A program made the translations under genes and the position numbers. Below the pieces are notes generated by a model. The model was given only the letters and a program-made list of their open reading frames with translations, was not told the DNA's origin and did no database searches. From Synaphobranchus kaupii (taxonomy: Eukaryota; Chordata; Actinopteri; Anguilliformes; Synaphobranchidae), in assembly GCA_029718625.1 (NCBI GenBank), contig CM056377.1, positions 32,191,033-32,255,032 on the forward strand: DNA of 64,000 nucleotides, written 5' to 3'. Of the stretch, positions 1 through 12,200 are shown piece after piece (position 1 is the first letter of the stretch; each line of letters begins with the position of its first letter).

Positions 1-1076
1 TCAGCTTTAATTGAAGGATATTTACACCCAAATCGGGTGAACGGTGGAGGAATTACTGCACCTTTTATAGATAGTCACCCGCCATTTTAAGGGACCAAAA
101 GTAATTGGACAAATTAGCATAAACTTAAATAAAGTCATCATATTTAATATTTGGTGGCATATCCTTTGCATGCCATGACTTCCTGATGTCTGTGACTCAA
201 CAACATAAAAAAACTCACATCTTATTTTCTGGTACTCTTACAGGTGATACTATAACTTCTCTGCATTTGAATAGATCTCTATGGGAATTGGGGGGTGAGA
301 CTAGATTTAGCTGTAAATTATGCTGGAACAGTATGGAATACATGGTTGCTGAAATGGCTGTAAGTCATCAAGGGTCAGAGGTATCAAACGAGCCTCAAAC
401 CATCACTCTGCTGCCAGATATGCAGTAGATTTGGATGGATCACATTAAGGGTTGTTTCTCCTGACAAATTTTCATATTGAACTCTATGGAAAAATAAGTC
501 AGGAGAAGAAACCCTTCAAGTTATCCATCCATATCTACTGCATATCTGGCAGCAGAGTGATGGTTTAAGGCTTGTTTGATATGTCAGACCCTTCATGACT
601 TACAGCCATTTAGCCAATCATGTGTTCCATACTATTCCAGTGTAATTTACAGCTAAATCTAGTCTCACCCCCAAATTCCTATAGAGATCCATTCAAATTC
701 AGAGAGGTTATAGTATCACTTGTAAGAGTATAAGAAAAGAAGATATCAAGAGTCTTTTGATGTTGTTGGGTCACAGACATCAGGAAGTCATGGCATGCAA
801 AGGATATATGACCAAATATTAAATATTATGACTTGATTTAAGTTAGTTAATTTGTCCAATTACTTTTGGTCCCCTAAAATTGGGGAGGACTATGCATAAA
901 AAGTGCTGTAATTCCTACACCGTTCACCCGATTTGGATGTAAATACCCTCTAATTAAAGCTGAAAGTCTGCACTTTGAGCTCACATTTATTATTTAATTT
1001 CACCTTCAATATGCTGTGGTAGACAGCTAAAATAACAATAACTTTGTCAATGTCCAAATATTTATGGACCTGACTG
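1..1076. mobile_element. Tc1/mariner-type non-autonomous element, foldback copy 1 (left end cut by window)
   Basis: The right end reads into a TA-flanked terminus whose complement begins CAGTCAGGTCCATAAATA, a Tc1/mariner-style end. Positions 1-60 match, inverted, positions about 900-965, so roughly the first 120 bases of the element lie left of the window. Inside is a near-palindrome: about 160-470 is the inverted copy of about 480-810, with a loop of about 30 bases near 465-500. No transposase is visible. An 80-codon open frame (186-428) runs through the left arm and recurs in other copies, but it resembles no protein I know. The element lies in an intron of the ADAM10-like gene. Confidence 0.85.
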
Positions 1077-1104
1077 TATATGTATGAATACCTTGTCTGT
1101 GTAG

Positions 1105-3876
1105 ACAGCGACCAGCCCATCTGTGGAAACCTAATTGTGGAGGATGGTGAGGAATGTGATGTTGGACACAATGAAATGGATCCCTGCTGCTATAGCGCCA
1201 AAAAAAACGGCAGCTGTCCAGTGCCAACTGAAACCCAATAAGCTTTGCAGGTGAGTGCTTATTGATCAGATACATAATCTATTCAACTTGAAAGGGCCAA
1301 TTTCGATGAAAACGTCTCTGTGCTGCCATGGTGTTGAAAACTATGATGGAAGATTTTTTTATTTTTTATTTTAATTGGAACCCAATTAAAATTTCCCCAT
1401 CAACTCCAGATCATACACATCCCTTGCTGAATCTAGGATTTGGCCCAGATCTCTCTCTCTCTCTCTTTCTGAATTTGGTCAATAAAGATCTCATAGCACC
1501 AAGTATAGGGGATTAACTAGCACTTGAATTGGCTCAGTGACTCCCATCTTCCCCAGCTGATATGTGGTGGACATTCTGGTGTAAAATGGCTGCCATTCAT
1601 CACCCGCATGGGTCCTTCACTGCTTTGAGATCATGAAATGAAAAGCATGACATGAATACAGTCCATAAATGAATATTTACATTATCCTCTACATCTATCT
1701 CTCCCTCACTCTCTCTCCATCTCCCTGTGGCTAGTCCCAGTCAGGGCCCATGCTGCAACAGCTCTTGTGTGTTCAAGCCCCAGGGGATGACCTGTGAAGA
1801 GCAGTCTGAGTGTCAATTGACGAGTACATGTTCCGGAGCCATGGCCACATGCCCTTTCCCCAGTGCCAAGCCCAACATGACATCCTGTGCCGACAACACA
1901 CGGGTCTGTCTTAATGGGGTGGGTACCAGGTCAAAGACTGCCACCAGTCACTACTTTTGGCAATTTTCTAAACGCGTCTAAACTCTGAAAGAAACTACAG
2001 TCAGCATAAGTGTACCTTTTAATCCGGTGCTCTTGTGGGAAATATTTGTCATGTTTGTCGGGATTTGATCTATTATTTTACCCATTAGAATGATACAGGG
2101 CTCTTAGATGAAGAGTTCATTTGAATGAGAGGATTGGTCAATGCAAGCACTGTAAATTCCAAACAAATGGCTCCCCTTTGGGAGCTACTTCCTCAAACAT
2201 GAAAATGTGGAGTAAAAAGAACATCCCACTGCTGGAACTTGGACAGATTCAGCAGAGCTTTAATGTGGGAAGTCAAATCGATAACGTGCAAACACTCTTC
2301 AAAAAAATCCAGGCCAATGTTTCTGTGCCAATATGCTCTGCACTGTTGTTGTTTTTTCCCAGGAGTGCACCCAGTCACTGTGTCTAAAGTATGGCTTAAG
2401 GCAGTGTGACTGTTCAGAAGTGTCCATGACAGAGAAATGCCACATGTGTTGCCAAGAGCCAGGTAACCACATCACTGTTCCAGCCATATATCCACAGCTC
2501 TATTGCTTCATTCCCTCACACTGATTTCAAGCAATATTGCCCATTTTTCTGCCACTGAATATTTTATCCTAAACAGAGAAACTCAAATGTTTTTTCATGA
2601 AGTCTATTGCTTTCCTTAGTCAACAAGTCTGTTGCCTTGACAATAATATTAAAGGGAGATATTGCAATTGCTCTCATATTGTTCCCAATGTGGCCCGTTT
2701 AGCTCTTCATGTGGAGCAGTACATCTGGGCAAGAAGAAAAAATAAACACTTCATTCTGGACCTGTGGGGCAGAACAGATTCCATACAGAATACTGCCGTT
2801 TAACCCTTGAGAGTCATAGTTCACTACGACCGTAAAAAAAAAAGAACATTCAGCCATAAATACGGGGCTGTGGAATGCATAATGAGTACAATTCAAAATG
2901 ATTAGAGCAGTGGACTTGCATGGATTAAGCTGTGCTCAGCAAAAATGTACATGTGGTGTTTGTATGTCTCTCCACCTCAGGTAAGCCAAAAAACCTGCGC
3001 GAGCACAACTTCCTCAGTTCTGTCCAAGTACTTCAAGGGGGCCAGTGTGCCACTTGTGGCAGGGGCCCCTTGCTCTGACAAACAGGGCTACTGTGACAAG
3101 TTCCGCGTGTGTCGCATTCTGGACGCTGATGGCCCCATCGCAAGGCTGAAGAATGCCTTTTTGAACCTGAATGAGTTTGATGACTGGGCCGATTGGATGA
3201 AGGTTAGTGTTGGTGAGAGTGATGTAGATACGTGAGGCATTCACAGCGTCTGTGTAACAGACCAGAAAAGTCTCACCAGATGTGAATCTGTGGCAGTACC
3301 AAATTCTTGCACGTCACCTTGCTTTGTGCTTTCATCTTGCATGACAGTGTGTCAGATCAGGCAATGTGTGAACTGTGAGAAAACAGACATTCAAAGGGAG
3401 TGATGCGTCACATTGGGGGTGTAAATAGGAGGGTGTCCTCAGTGTATTTTCATTAGCCAAGCGTCTCTCCAAGGAGGCCTTGCTTTTCACTGTCTTCCTT
3501 AAGTTGCTGGGTTTGCTTCAATGTTTTTTGCTTCTGCTGGTGCGTGTTAATAATATAGTCCCTCACTGAACCTTCTCATTGTGGCTGTTGTTCCCCATGC
3601 TGCTCTAAATGTCTAATTATCTGCTATCCTTTATGCACTGTTGCACTCATGCAAGCACTGGTGAGTAATCAAGTAGGTTTGTGGTGCAAATTCTCCATCA
3701 TTTTGCCTCTCCTCTTGTTAGGAATTGACTTTTCAAAAGTGTTTTGATTTTACGCTTGCCTTGTCCCTCAGGCTCACTGGTGGCATATTCTCCTGGCTAT
3801 ATCTGTGATGTCAGCTGTGATGGCTAGCATTGTCTGTTTGTGTGGAAAGACCCTGGAAAGCGAGAAGGACATGTAG
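1105..3876 (+). CDS. ADAM10-like metalloprotease, last five coding exons (5' part outside window)
   Basis: ADAM10 is a membrane-anchored zinc metalloprotease that sheds ectodomains (Notch, APP and others) at the cell surface. Only its C-terminal part is here. Exons: 1105-1250 (start of disintegrin domain, QPICGN then EDGEECD), 1735-1918 (SQGPCCNSSC to VCLNG), 2363-2462 (CLKYGLRQCDC to CHMCC), 2981-3202 (TCAST, GYCDKFRVCR, LDADGPIARL), 3772-3876 (AHWW, one transmembrane helix, then CGKTLESEKDM and stop). Borders are AG/GT. The order and spacing follow the ADAM10 disintegrin and cysteine-rich region closely. Two frame breaks occur: an A8 run at 1200-1207 and an A6 run at 2988-2993, each one base too long for the flanking frames. 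The first exon also lacks two disintegrin cysteines. The tail after the membrane helix is about a dozen residues, against roughly 55 in ADAM10. A divergent paralogue, a decaying gene, or a gene hit by assembly errors are all possible. Family assignment is secure; intactness is not. Confidence 0.88.
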
Positions 3877-5225
3877 GCACTGTCACCAAGTGCTGAAATG
3901 GGAATGCTGGGATGGAGGTGGCTGCTGTGCGGCGGTGCAGCGTTAGTCACGGATCAGCTGGAATCTGGGTTTGAGTGCATCAGCTGTGAGAGAGACTGGA
4001 CTGTTTGAAGCCATCAAAAGAAAAACTCAAAATTCACAAACCACAGTTTTTGTATGTCTTGCTTATCTATGTGCATAGTTTCCATGTCAACTCGCGGTTG
4101 TAATTTGGGGGTCATTTACCTCTGCCCTCCTGCCAGTTTAATCAACATATGTGCTGGGGTATTGCTGAAGGTACTTTGATGGCAGCTTGTTTGCGTTTCC
4201 CATTGTGCACACTTTAGCAAAAGAGGCACATTTGGTCAAGCATGAAGATGTCAGGTTCTGTGAGTGAATACACGTGATCCGATCCTGTGTGCACTCTCCT
4301 CTTTTAGACTCACCTGTCCAAATAGCAAACCGTAGGACGTGTCCTTGCATGGGCTTCAGCTTGTTTGCTCTGCAGGCCATCTAAACACCCACCTCCCCCC
4401 ATGTCTAATTGAGCCTTGACAATTTTCCAGGTTTCCACCGTTGTCGCATTGCGATACTTGTATTGCAGGAGCACCGTAGGGGGTAAGATACATTAAAATT
4501 CAAAAGGGATCCACGTCTGAGGGATATCACTGAGTATTAAATCTGTTTTGGGCCTCCCTGTGGCCATGGCATGACAGTTGAGACGTTTGATGGATGGATG
4601 AAGGACAGGTCTGATGTTGTATTGGAAGAGGAGCATGGGACCCTATGTACTTGAGTAATTTCCAGCGTACCCTACACCTCCTGTGCCTAATGAGTCCACC
4701 AGTCACGCTGATAACAAGATGATGCCAGTTGTTTATGTAATCATTTCCACGAGTCAGAAATAAATTAATTATAGCAGGAAATTATAGCATGAAGGGCTGG
4801 ACAGGTTGGCACTTTCCATTGCATCAGAGGGTGCCTGTATGAGCTTGTCTTTGCTTTGAAAAAAAAAATGTTAAAGGTTGTTCTGTTGAGCCCTTGGTCT
4901 TGATTAAAGACAATTCTAGAACGCACTGATTCAACCTTGTTAGTTAACTTTCCAGTAAGCCTTCATATTGCAAAATAACTATACTTGAATGCCATTAGAG
5001 GCACTTGTTCTACAAAGGTAACAGTGAATGCATAATAAAGCAATGCATAAAACTATAACCGTTTTTTCTGTATGCATTGGTCAGTATTTTGTGGTGTGTT
5101 CTTTTTTGTTTTTTTGAAAAATCCTCCATCATTTGGAAAACTCAGTTGCACCCATACAAGGAGCACTGCCAGCAGCTAAGTTCTTCCTACGTACTTGTCT
5201 GTGAGTCACTCACTATTTTACACTC
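3877..5225 (+). other. 3' untranslated and downstream region of the ADAM10-like gene
   Basis: No coding exon is recognised. An AATAAA on the plus strand at about 4759-4764 is a plausible polyadenylation signal, which would give a 3' UTR of about 0.9 kb; a second AATAAA lies near 5035. The assignment is inferred only from position and signal. Confidence 0.4.
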
Positions 5226-5321
5226 TAGAGCAGGAATATTCATGGCCTGTTGTACTGCTGGTTTTCATTCTTCCAACAGTACTACTGTCCTCGAAGGCCA
5301 GATTTGAGCATCCCTGCTCTA
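5226..5321. mobile_element. Short MITE with TAGAGCAGG ends (hAT-like)
   Basis: The 96-base unit starts TAGAGCAGGAAT and ends ATCCCTGCTCTA, imperfect terminal inverted repeats. The inside carries no coding sequence. Flanking 8-base sequences do not match, so the target duplication has decayed or the ends are slightly misplaced. Confidence 0.5.
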
Positions 5322-5412
5322 CTGGCCACAAAAGTACTACAGGAGAGCTAACACTGATTGGAGAACATTGAACTTGAATGTCACTTCAGCCCGTCTGATC
5401 AAACAGCTGTGT

Positions 5413-7065
5413 TTAAAGGGGAATTCCACTGAAAAATGATGTTGATTTGTAGAAACGTCGCTCTCAGCCAACCTGTAGTGAGAGCAGAGATATAGCCCCA
5501 AACTACTGCGCATGTACCAGGTACCTGCTTTACTGAGAACTACAACTTACAGTTTATGGGCGGAGTCAGACAACGGCAATCACAGGTTGCTACTCCCACT
5601 GAATACAACCAGAGCGGAGGGGCTAGTCCTGCAGTGGCAAGTTAGCTACTAACGTTACAGTTCTACTGAGAAAATACCACCACCATTAGCTGAAGTCTCC
5701 AGAAAAACGGGGGAAATACGGCCATTCATTTAGGAAAACACAGCCCTTCATTTATCTACTTTTGGTATTGTGAAAACATATTAGCTAGCCTAGCCAGAAG
5801 TCTACAACTTACTAATTTCTTCTCCCGGTCGTCTAACGTTAAACTTTAACGTGGTGTAGCCTACGTGTGGTAACTACCGCAATTCCAACTGAAATGGAAA
5901 TGTTGCAATGAGTGGGACTGGGCACAGTTTCATGCAGAAGCAGTCCCCGGGTTGGCTGCGCATTCAGCTCCGGATCTGGCTGTGTATTCGGGCTGAAAAC
6001 AGAAGCCTTCCACCATGACAGAATCTAGTAATATATAAAACATTGCAATTTTCGAAATGCTAAAAGCTGATGTGTGGCTTAGCTACTGCATGACAAACAG
6101 ATTTAAAAACCCGGATTTGCACCTTTCTTTAATGCCAAGAAACCTGTGGCTAACAACAGCTAATGGCACTTGCTCTGAAAATGACATCGTTAACATTGCT
6201 TCTGTAATCGAATGTTCAAAGTGAAACTGTTTGATTATGGTCAGCTCGCTAATGTTAGTCGCTCATGTTTCATGGTCATGGATCATAATGTAGTTGACAT
6301 GGTTCCTTACCGGGGGATTCAATAACGCAGAGGAGATGTCAGGGAATGATACCGGAGGTCACTGAGTTGGATCAATTTGTCCACGCTGTAACTGCATAAG
6401 GACAGCTTTCGAGTCCTGTTTGGTTTATTTTGCAAAATACCTTTAGGAAACAATGTATCAATGTCATTTTCTGACATTATAATAAAATAGCAATGATAGC
6501 GCTTAATTTACGATGTGTCCCTACTCAGAACTATCATGGATATTAGCAGCCTCTGCTGTTTCTGCATTCGGTTTTCTTTTTGGCATCGTTGGGACACATT
6601 TTTTCCGCTTCCGTTCTGGTGTTTGAATCTCGCACGGCAATTATCCCTTTCACCTGTTTTGGATTTCCTGCTTATTATATATAGCTCAGGACTTCCACCT
6701 TTCGGCACTTCGATATTGTCTTTGCTATGTTGACAACAAAGTCAGTAAGTTATAGGAAATTCGGTCACTAATGATTTAGTGCGTGAGGTGCTTTTGTTAT
6801 TCATTCTCGCTGTTTATCGAGACTCACCTCCATTTGAGGTTGCTTTGATTTGGCTTGTGCTAGGGAAGTTTTGCTCCCGTTCTTTTGTTGTCCTCTCCTC
6901 TGGTGTGGCTACTTCCGCGTTTGTGGCGTATCTCTCTTAAGATACGCTTTCAGAATCATTATTGGTTGCGTCTGGTTCTCCGAACCTTAACACAACCCTC
7001 ACAAGAACAGTGACAGACGCAGCATTGTTTAATTAATGTTGTTTTTTGGTGGAATTGCCCTTTAA
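5413..7065. mobile_element. TTAA-flanked non-autonomous element (piggyBac-like), 1.65 kb
   Basis: The left end TTAAAGGGGAATTCCACT and the complement of the right end TTAAAGGGCAATTCCACC form terminal inverted repeats, with TTAA at both outer borders. TTAA is the piggyBac-type target site. No transposase frame is visible, and the interior has only short chance ORFs. It lies between the ADAM10-like gene and lipase 1. Confidence 0.6.
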
Positions 7066-9235
7066 GTTAAGCTTCCAGTTTTGTGCATACTAAGTATCCT
7101 TTCTCCACTGTACCGGTCAGGAATAAATGGGATTCTGCTATCATGGTTGAAATCCTTGTTTGATCTGTGGGAAATTAGTAACAAGTTTTATGGGTAATAT
7201 CTGTAGAAGGATGGCAAGGCCATCATCATTACCCAAGCAATAAAGTGAAGGTGTGTTACATTCTTTCAATAAATGAGCATAACTCCATCTTCCAAATATT
7301 ACTTGGATTCTTATATTTTTATTAAAATACATATACATATTTACAATTATATACATGATCATTAAACTATGTCTAATTACTTTTTTTGATTAAGCCCATC
7401 CCTCCTAGTATATATGAACAATATGTACCATGAGGTTTTACATCATTGTCAATACATGGTATTAATACACATCTTGCAACTGAATAACTGGTTCTTTGTG
7501 ACATTTTTTGCCAGTGCAAAAACATGACAACATTTCACACAAAACTTGTTTTTACCAGCTTCTACAAGTTCAATGGAGATGATATGACAAATTAATATTA
7601 CAGTACTGTTTCATATAACATAATACAGGTACAACATTGAGGCATTGAGCCTCCATTTCTTTCAAGTGATTACTGAAAGACAAGTCTTCCACATCATACA
7701 AGAACCTGACAGCTTGCATCCATTTATAAATCTTTGTTTAGAAAAGTTGACTGATTAGTCCACATGCACAATTGTTTTCAAATTTGGTAACTTTTCTACC
7801 AATAGATACAATGTATACAAGCAATGTGACCTACTATAACACTTTATAATAATATACCTTTCTTTTCACACTATTTCCAATACATTATTTTCCCAGTAAA
7901 ACCTAGCAAAACTAAAACTAGTAAAAAACTATCAACTAATCCGAAGTGGAAGGACGCACAAGTACAAATTAATGCATGGGGCTACACCCTACTGGAGGGT
8001 CATAATTTTTGGGGTTGATTTTCAGTTTGTCAGTCATCACTGGCAGTGCAGTGGAATTATATTTCCGCACGGAAACTGACAAAGGTGTATATTGGGAGAT
8101 ACACACAAGTGAAAAATCTTGGCCATTCATTGCTTCATTGAAATCCTTTTAACATTTTCCATTTTAGTGAACATCTGCCATTTCATCTATTTAAATAGGT
8201 ACATTCAGATGTACTTTTTAGCTGGAGTTGTCCTCATCATCAGCAATGACATTAAGGCGATAATGTCTCACTCTGTATACACAGAAGTAATATACATTGA
8301 CCTTAACAAAATGTATTTTATATAACTAAGTCATATAACAATAAATGCGCATTTATTTTTACTCAAGTGCATGAATAAATAAACTTCTGATATGTCTAGA
8401 CTTTAAGTTTAAAATGCCTTTCAATTCACATGTTAGATTAGTCTAAAAAAGATATGGCAAAATGTACAATAGAAATTATAATTGAAACAGCAGCAAACTA
8501 AACATCAGTTAAGACAGTTTAAGTATTGATTGCAGCTCACATCTATACTGCTGCCAGACATTTTTAAGGCACACTCTGTCAGAACCTTAACCCACAAAAG
8601 TGAGGCAGACAGTGGCGAATGCTCTTTCAGTTCACTATACACACAAAGCAAGGCCACGGGACGGGATAGCAGTTTAGTCTTCCTGATCCAACAAAGGCCA
8701 GATCAGTTTCTATCAATTTCTGGCTCTGTTAAGCGAAGTATGCTGTTGTAATGGCTGGGTAATATGTAGGTATGCATACATACAAGTGTCATTGCATAAA
8801 GTTATTCAGCTCACAGTACCACAGACACTTAGTGCTGCATGCCATTGTTTTGAATAAATAGTCCAAAGTATCATATTGCATGCAGGACTCCAAGGCACCC
8901 TGTCCCATAGTTTCCTAAACATAACCATAATGTAACAATGTGGTACAGCTTTAATAAGCACCATAGATTTAGTATGAAAACAGACTCTTTGGGTTATCAG
9001 TGGAATAACAATGAGCTTAATCTGAGTAGAGTATGGCTCAAAAAGCAGTGCTTAGATACATGTAATTTACATATTTACACATTTAAAAATGTTACTTTAC
9101 ATTATATACAGTATGTACTTTACCTTTTACTTGAGACACTACATTTGAAACATTAATTACAGCTGGTGAGATTATTTTCCAAGTGCTTTTTCAGAGAGGT
9201 GACAGTTGGTCCACAGCATATCTTTAGACTTAGTC
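7066..9235. other. AT-rich region downstream of lipase 1, possible long 3' UTR
   Basis: No exon or clear repeat is recognised. On the minus strand, possible polyadenylation signals lie at about 8950-8955 (ATTAAA) and 8352-8357 (AATAAA), so part of this block may be the 3' UTR of lipase 1. This is inference from position. Confidence 0.3.
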
Positions 9236-12200
9236 TCAGTGCTTCTTCAGGACATGCCTAAAACAAAGAATGTGAAAATAAAAACATCAACCAATTGGGT
9301 TTGGTTACATTAATCAACACATAGCTTCTCCATTTTTGTCAGTCACTCTGGATAAGAGTGTGACTGTATTGTGATTACATAAGTGAATGTATTGTAATTA
9401 TTATTATTTCTTTTTACAGAGAACCATAAAGTGCTACAGTGAATAAAATATAAATCATATAAAATATAGAGAATGGTACAGAGTTAAATTTCCTGAAGAG
9501 GGGGCCAGAATATAGTTAAAATGTGTAGGTGGGCTCAGTGGACAGATGTAAGAAATTCACAATGATACACTGGCCAGGATGACTCATGGATCTCTAAACA
9601 TTTACCTTTTTGAGGGGCTCTTCCACTCATCCATGCATTTCACAAACGTGACTTCCTGTGCCATATTGAGTGCTTGAGGACTTTTGACACAAAGGACGGT
9701 CCCTAGGAAGAAATTAGCAATATATTTTAGCTCCTTTAAAATGATCATCTACCAATATATCCTTCCGTGTATTTATTAATCCTGTCTGAATGCTTTACTC
9801 ACTTCTTCTGTGTCTCCCCCAACTTTAACACGGATCTTGTGGACCTCCACACCAGAGTTGGCACTAGAGTCACCGGACCACCAAGATGACACCATCTTTA
9901 GCATAGAGGAGGCGGACCAGCTACTGGACTCCTCCCACTTAAATCTCATCATCAGAAGTTCTCCAATGTCCTTCTCAGTCACCAGAAGGAAGGAATGGGT
10001 CTTGTTGGTTGAAATCTTCTCTTTTCTGCCAAACAGAAGGCCCGCACAGGTTCTTTTATTAATGCAAATAACAGATGCCAAATAATCCCCGGTCAGAATA
10101 AAGCCCTATTCGAGCTGCATTCTTTTTACAGTGGGTTGTGCTGTAATAAGGTTTTCAAGATGTATTGTCTAGTCTATTCATATGGGATTAACAATTTCTG
10201 GAATTCCTCCGAAATTACCACAGATAGCCCGGATGTAAACATCACTATAACTGCACTTCCGGTAGCGACAAAAATAACGAGACTGCAAGTGGCGGGTTCA
10301 AATCTGATTCCCTGTCTCCAACAACCAAGGAAAACACTTGCCATACGCAATTACATTGCTGCAGGGGTCCATTCAAACTCGATTCCTATTACTGAAGAAC
10401 CTTTGAGTTTGGCAAAACACAGAAGATAATTCACTCCGGTTTTTTTACATTCCAGACTTAAAAAAATTAGACATTGCAGATTCATACTGGATTAAAATCA
10501 TGCAACCTGTCGGTAATCACTTAAATCACATAACCTCCCTCGGTGAAACTAATCCAGCTTGAATAGGGCTTAACACAAATATAATTTGAATTGTAAGTGT
10601 TTTAACAATATACTTTCCAGCTGTATGGGGTTTTATGATATTTAAAAAAAACACGAGGATGCAGGCAGCATTCAACTGCCCTGATGATCAGTCTCTGTAT
10701 CTTTGAAAATGCCTGCTACTTTGGAAATTATAGTTGAGGAGGTGGCATTAAAAGTTCTCACATGTTCAGCTGAAGGTCCTCGGCATCTCCTTTAGTTCCA
10801 TACAGAGACACTGTCAGTGAGGGCTCCATCTCAGACCGGTTCACCTTACTGGAGAAATGAATCTTCAGCTGGTAGTGGTATACTGTTTGGTTAAATGACA
10901 CAAGATTCCACCATGAGTGAGTCATCAGTTTGCTAAGTAGAAGTGGTGACTTATTTCTGGCTAAGTCATGCTCCAGTTTTTTCAGCTATGGAATTTCACT
11001 GACATTTGGCACTTCGGAAAGAGCCAGTCAACCTACCTCGGAAGGGCATGCGGGCTCGGGTTTTGGTGAACATCTTGGCACTGCGAGCCTTGCGGACTCT
11101 GCTGACATCATATCCCCACGGTGTTGCAGCGGTTCTTCCTGCAGCTGAGGCAGACGCCGCGGTCGAACATGTCACTGCTCCCGCAGCTGTATGCCTGAAT
11201 AGCCTCCTGCTCGTTCAGCAGCGAATCGATGAACAGATGGATGGACCTCTCGTGCTCACACTTTATTGCATCGGTCATAGCTGTGGGCAGACATACAAGA
11301 AAAGGAACCTTCCATTAGAACACAAGGCCACTGCAGGAAATCACAAAGGCAGCCAAAGGAGGTGTGTGTCTACAAACTTAATGGGCCAGAATTCTTAATG
11401 TAAATAGTGGCTCCTGTTCAACAAAATGTGGTTTACGGCATCAGCATGGGGTTCCTATTGGAGGGTCTCTTAATTACACCCTAACTGGTTTTGTCCAACC
11501 ATGTGATTAGACTGCTGTTTGTTCTCAAACTTGAATGGTACGAGTGTTTGGATCTGTGCCAAAGATTAAGCAAGAGTCCACTGAGTTTATCTCAGCAATG
11601 TGCTGGGATAACTCCAAGCACAGTCTGATCATTCCACGCTTCTTCGCTGTGACGTAAGAAAAGTATTTGTGTCACAGCGGTTATGAAAGCTGTCAACCTC
11701 CCTGCGTGCAAGCAAGAAGATGGAATGCTTACTTTTTGAGTAAATAGTAAGAAAACTAGTGTAAATAAACAGTATGTTCTATAACCTGTCTTTTCAACAG
11801 GGGGTCCACGGACCCCTGGGGCTCCTTGAAGGTACCGTACGGGATTGGCTGGCTAGACTTGATATGCAATGACTATTATACTATTTTCGAAAATACTTCA
11901 AATATAAAACCTTTGTTAAATAAAACCCTTTTATGCCTTTGAGCCTGGGTGGGGGTCCCTGGATCAGAAAAGGTTAAAAAACCCCTTCTATATGACACAC
12001 ATTCACATTGGTAAAAGTTAACCTATTCCATAGTTGATTTAAAATGAAAAACCCAGGGATTTTTGATCACTAATCAACCAGCTGCTAGTGGCTAATGCTC
12101 ACCCAGTATCCCCAAAATTAGCTATTTTCTCGAGGGCTCCACGCAGGTTGCAGCCGGGCTGGAAACTGCCTCCATTGGGATAAATGTCCACGTGTCCCAC

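Noticed and set aside
6508..6733. Overlapping frames inside the TTAA element at 5413-7065
   Set aside because: Short, on both strands, without transposase motifs.
11006..11398. 130-codon plus-strand frame
   Set aside because: It overlaps lipase 1 exon 6 on the opposite strand; GC-rich antisense shadow.
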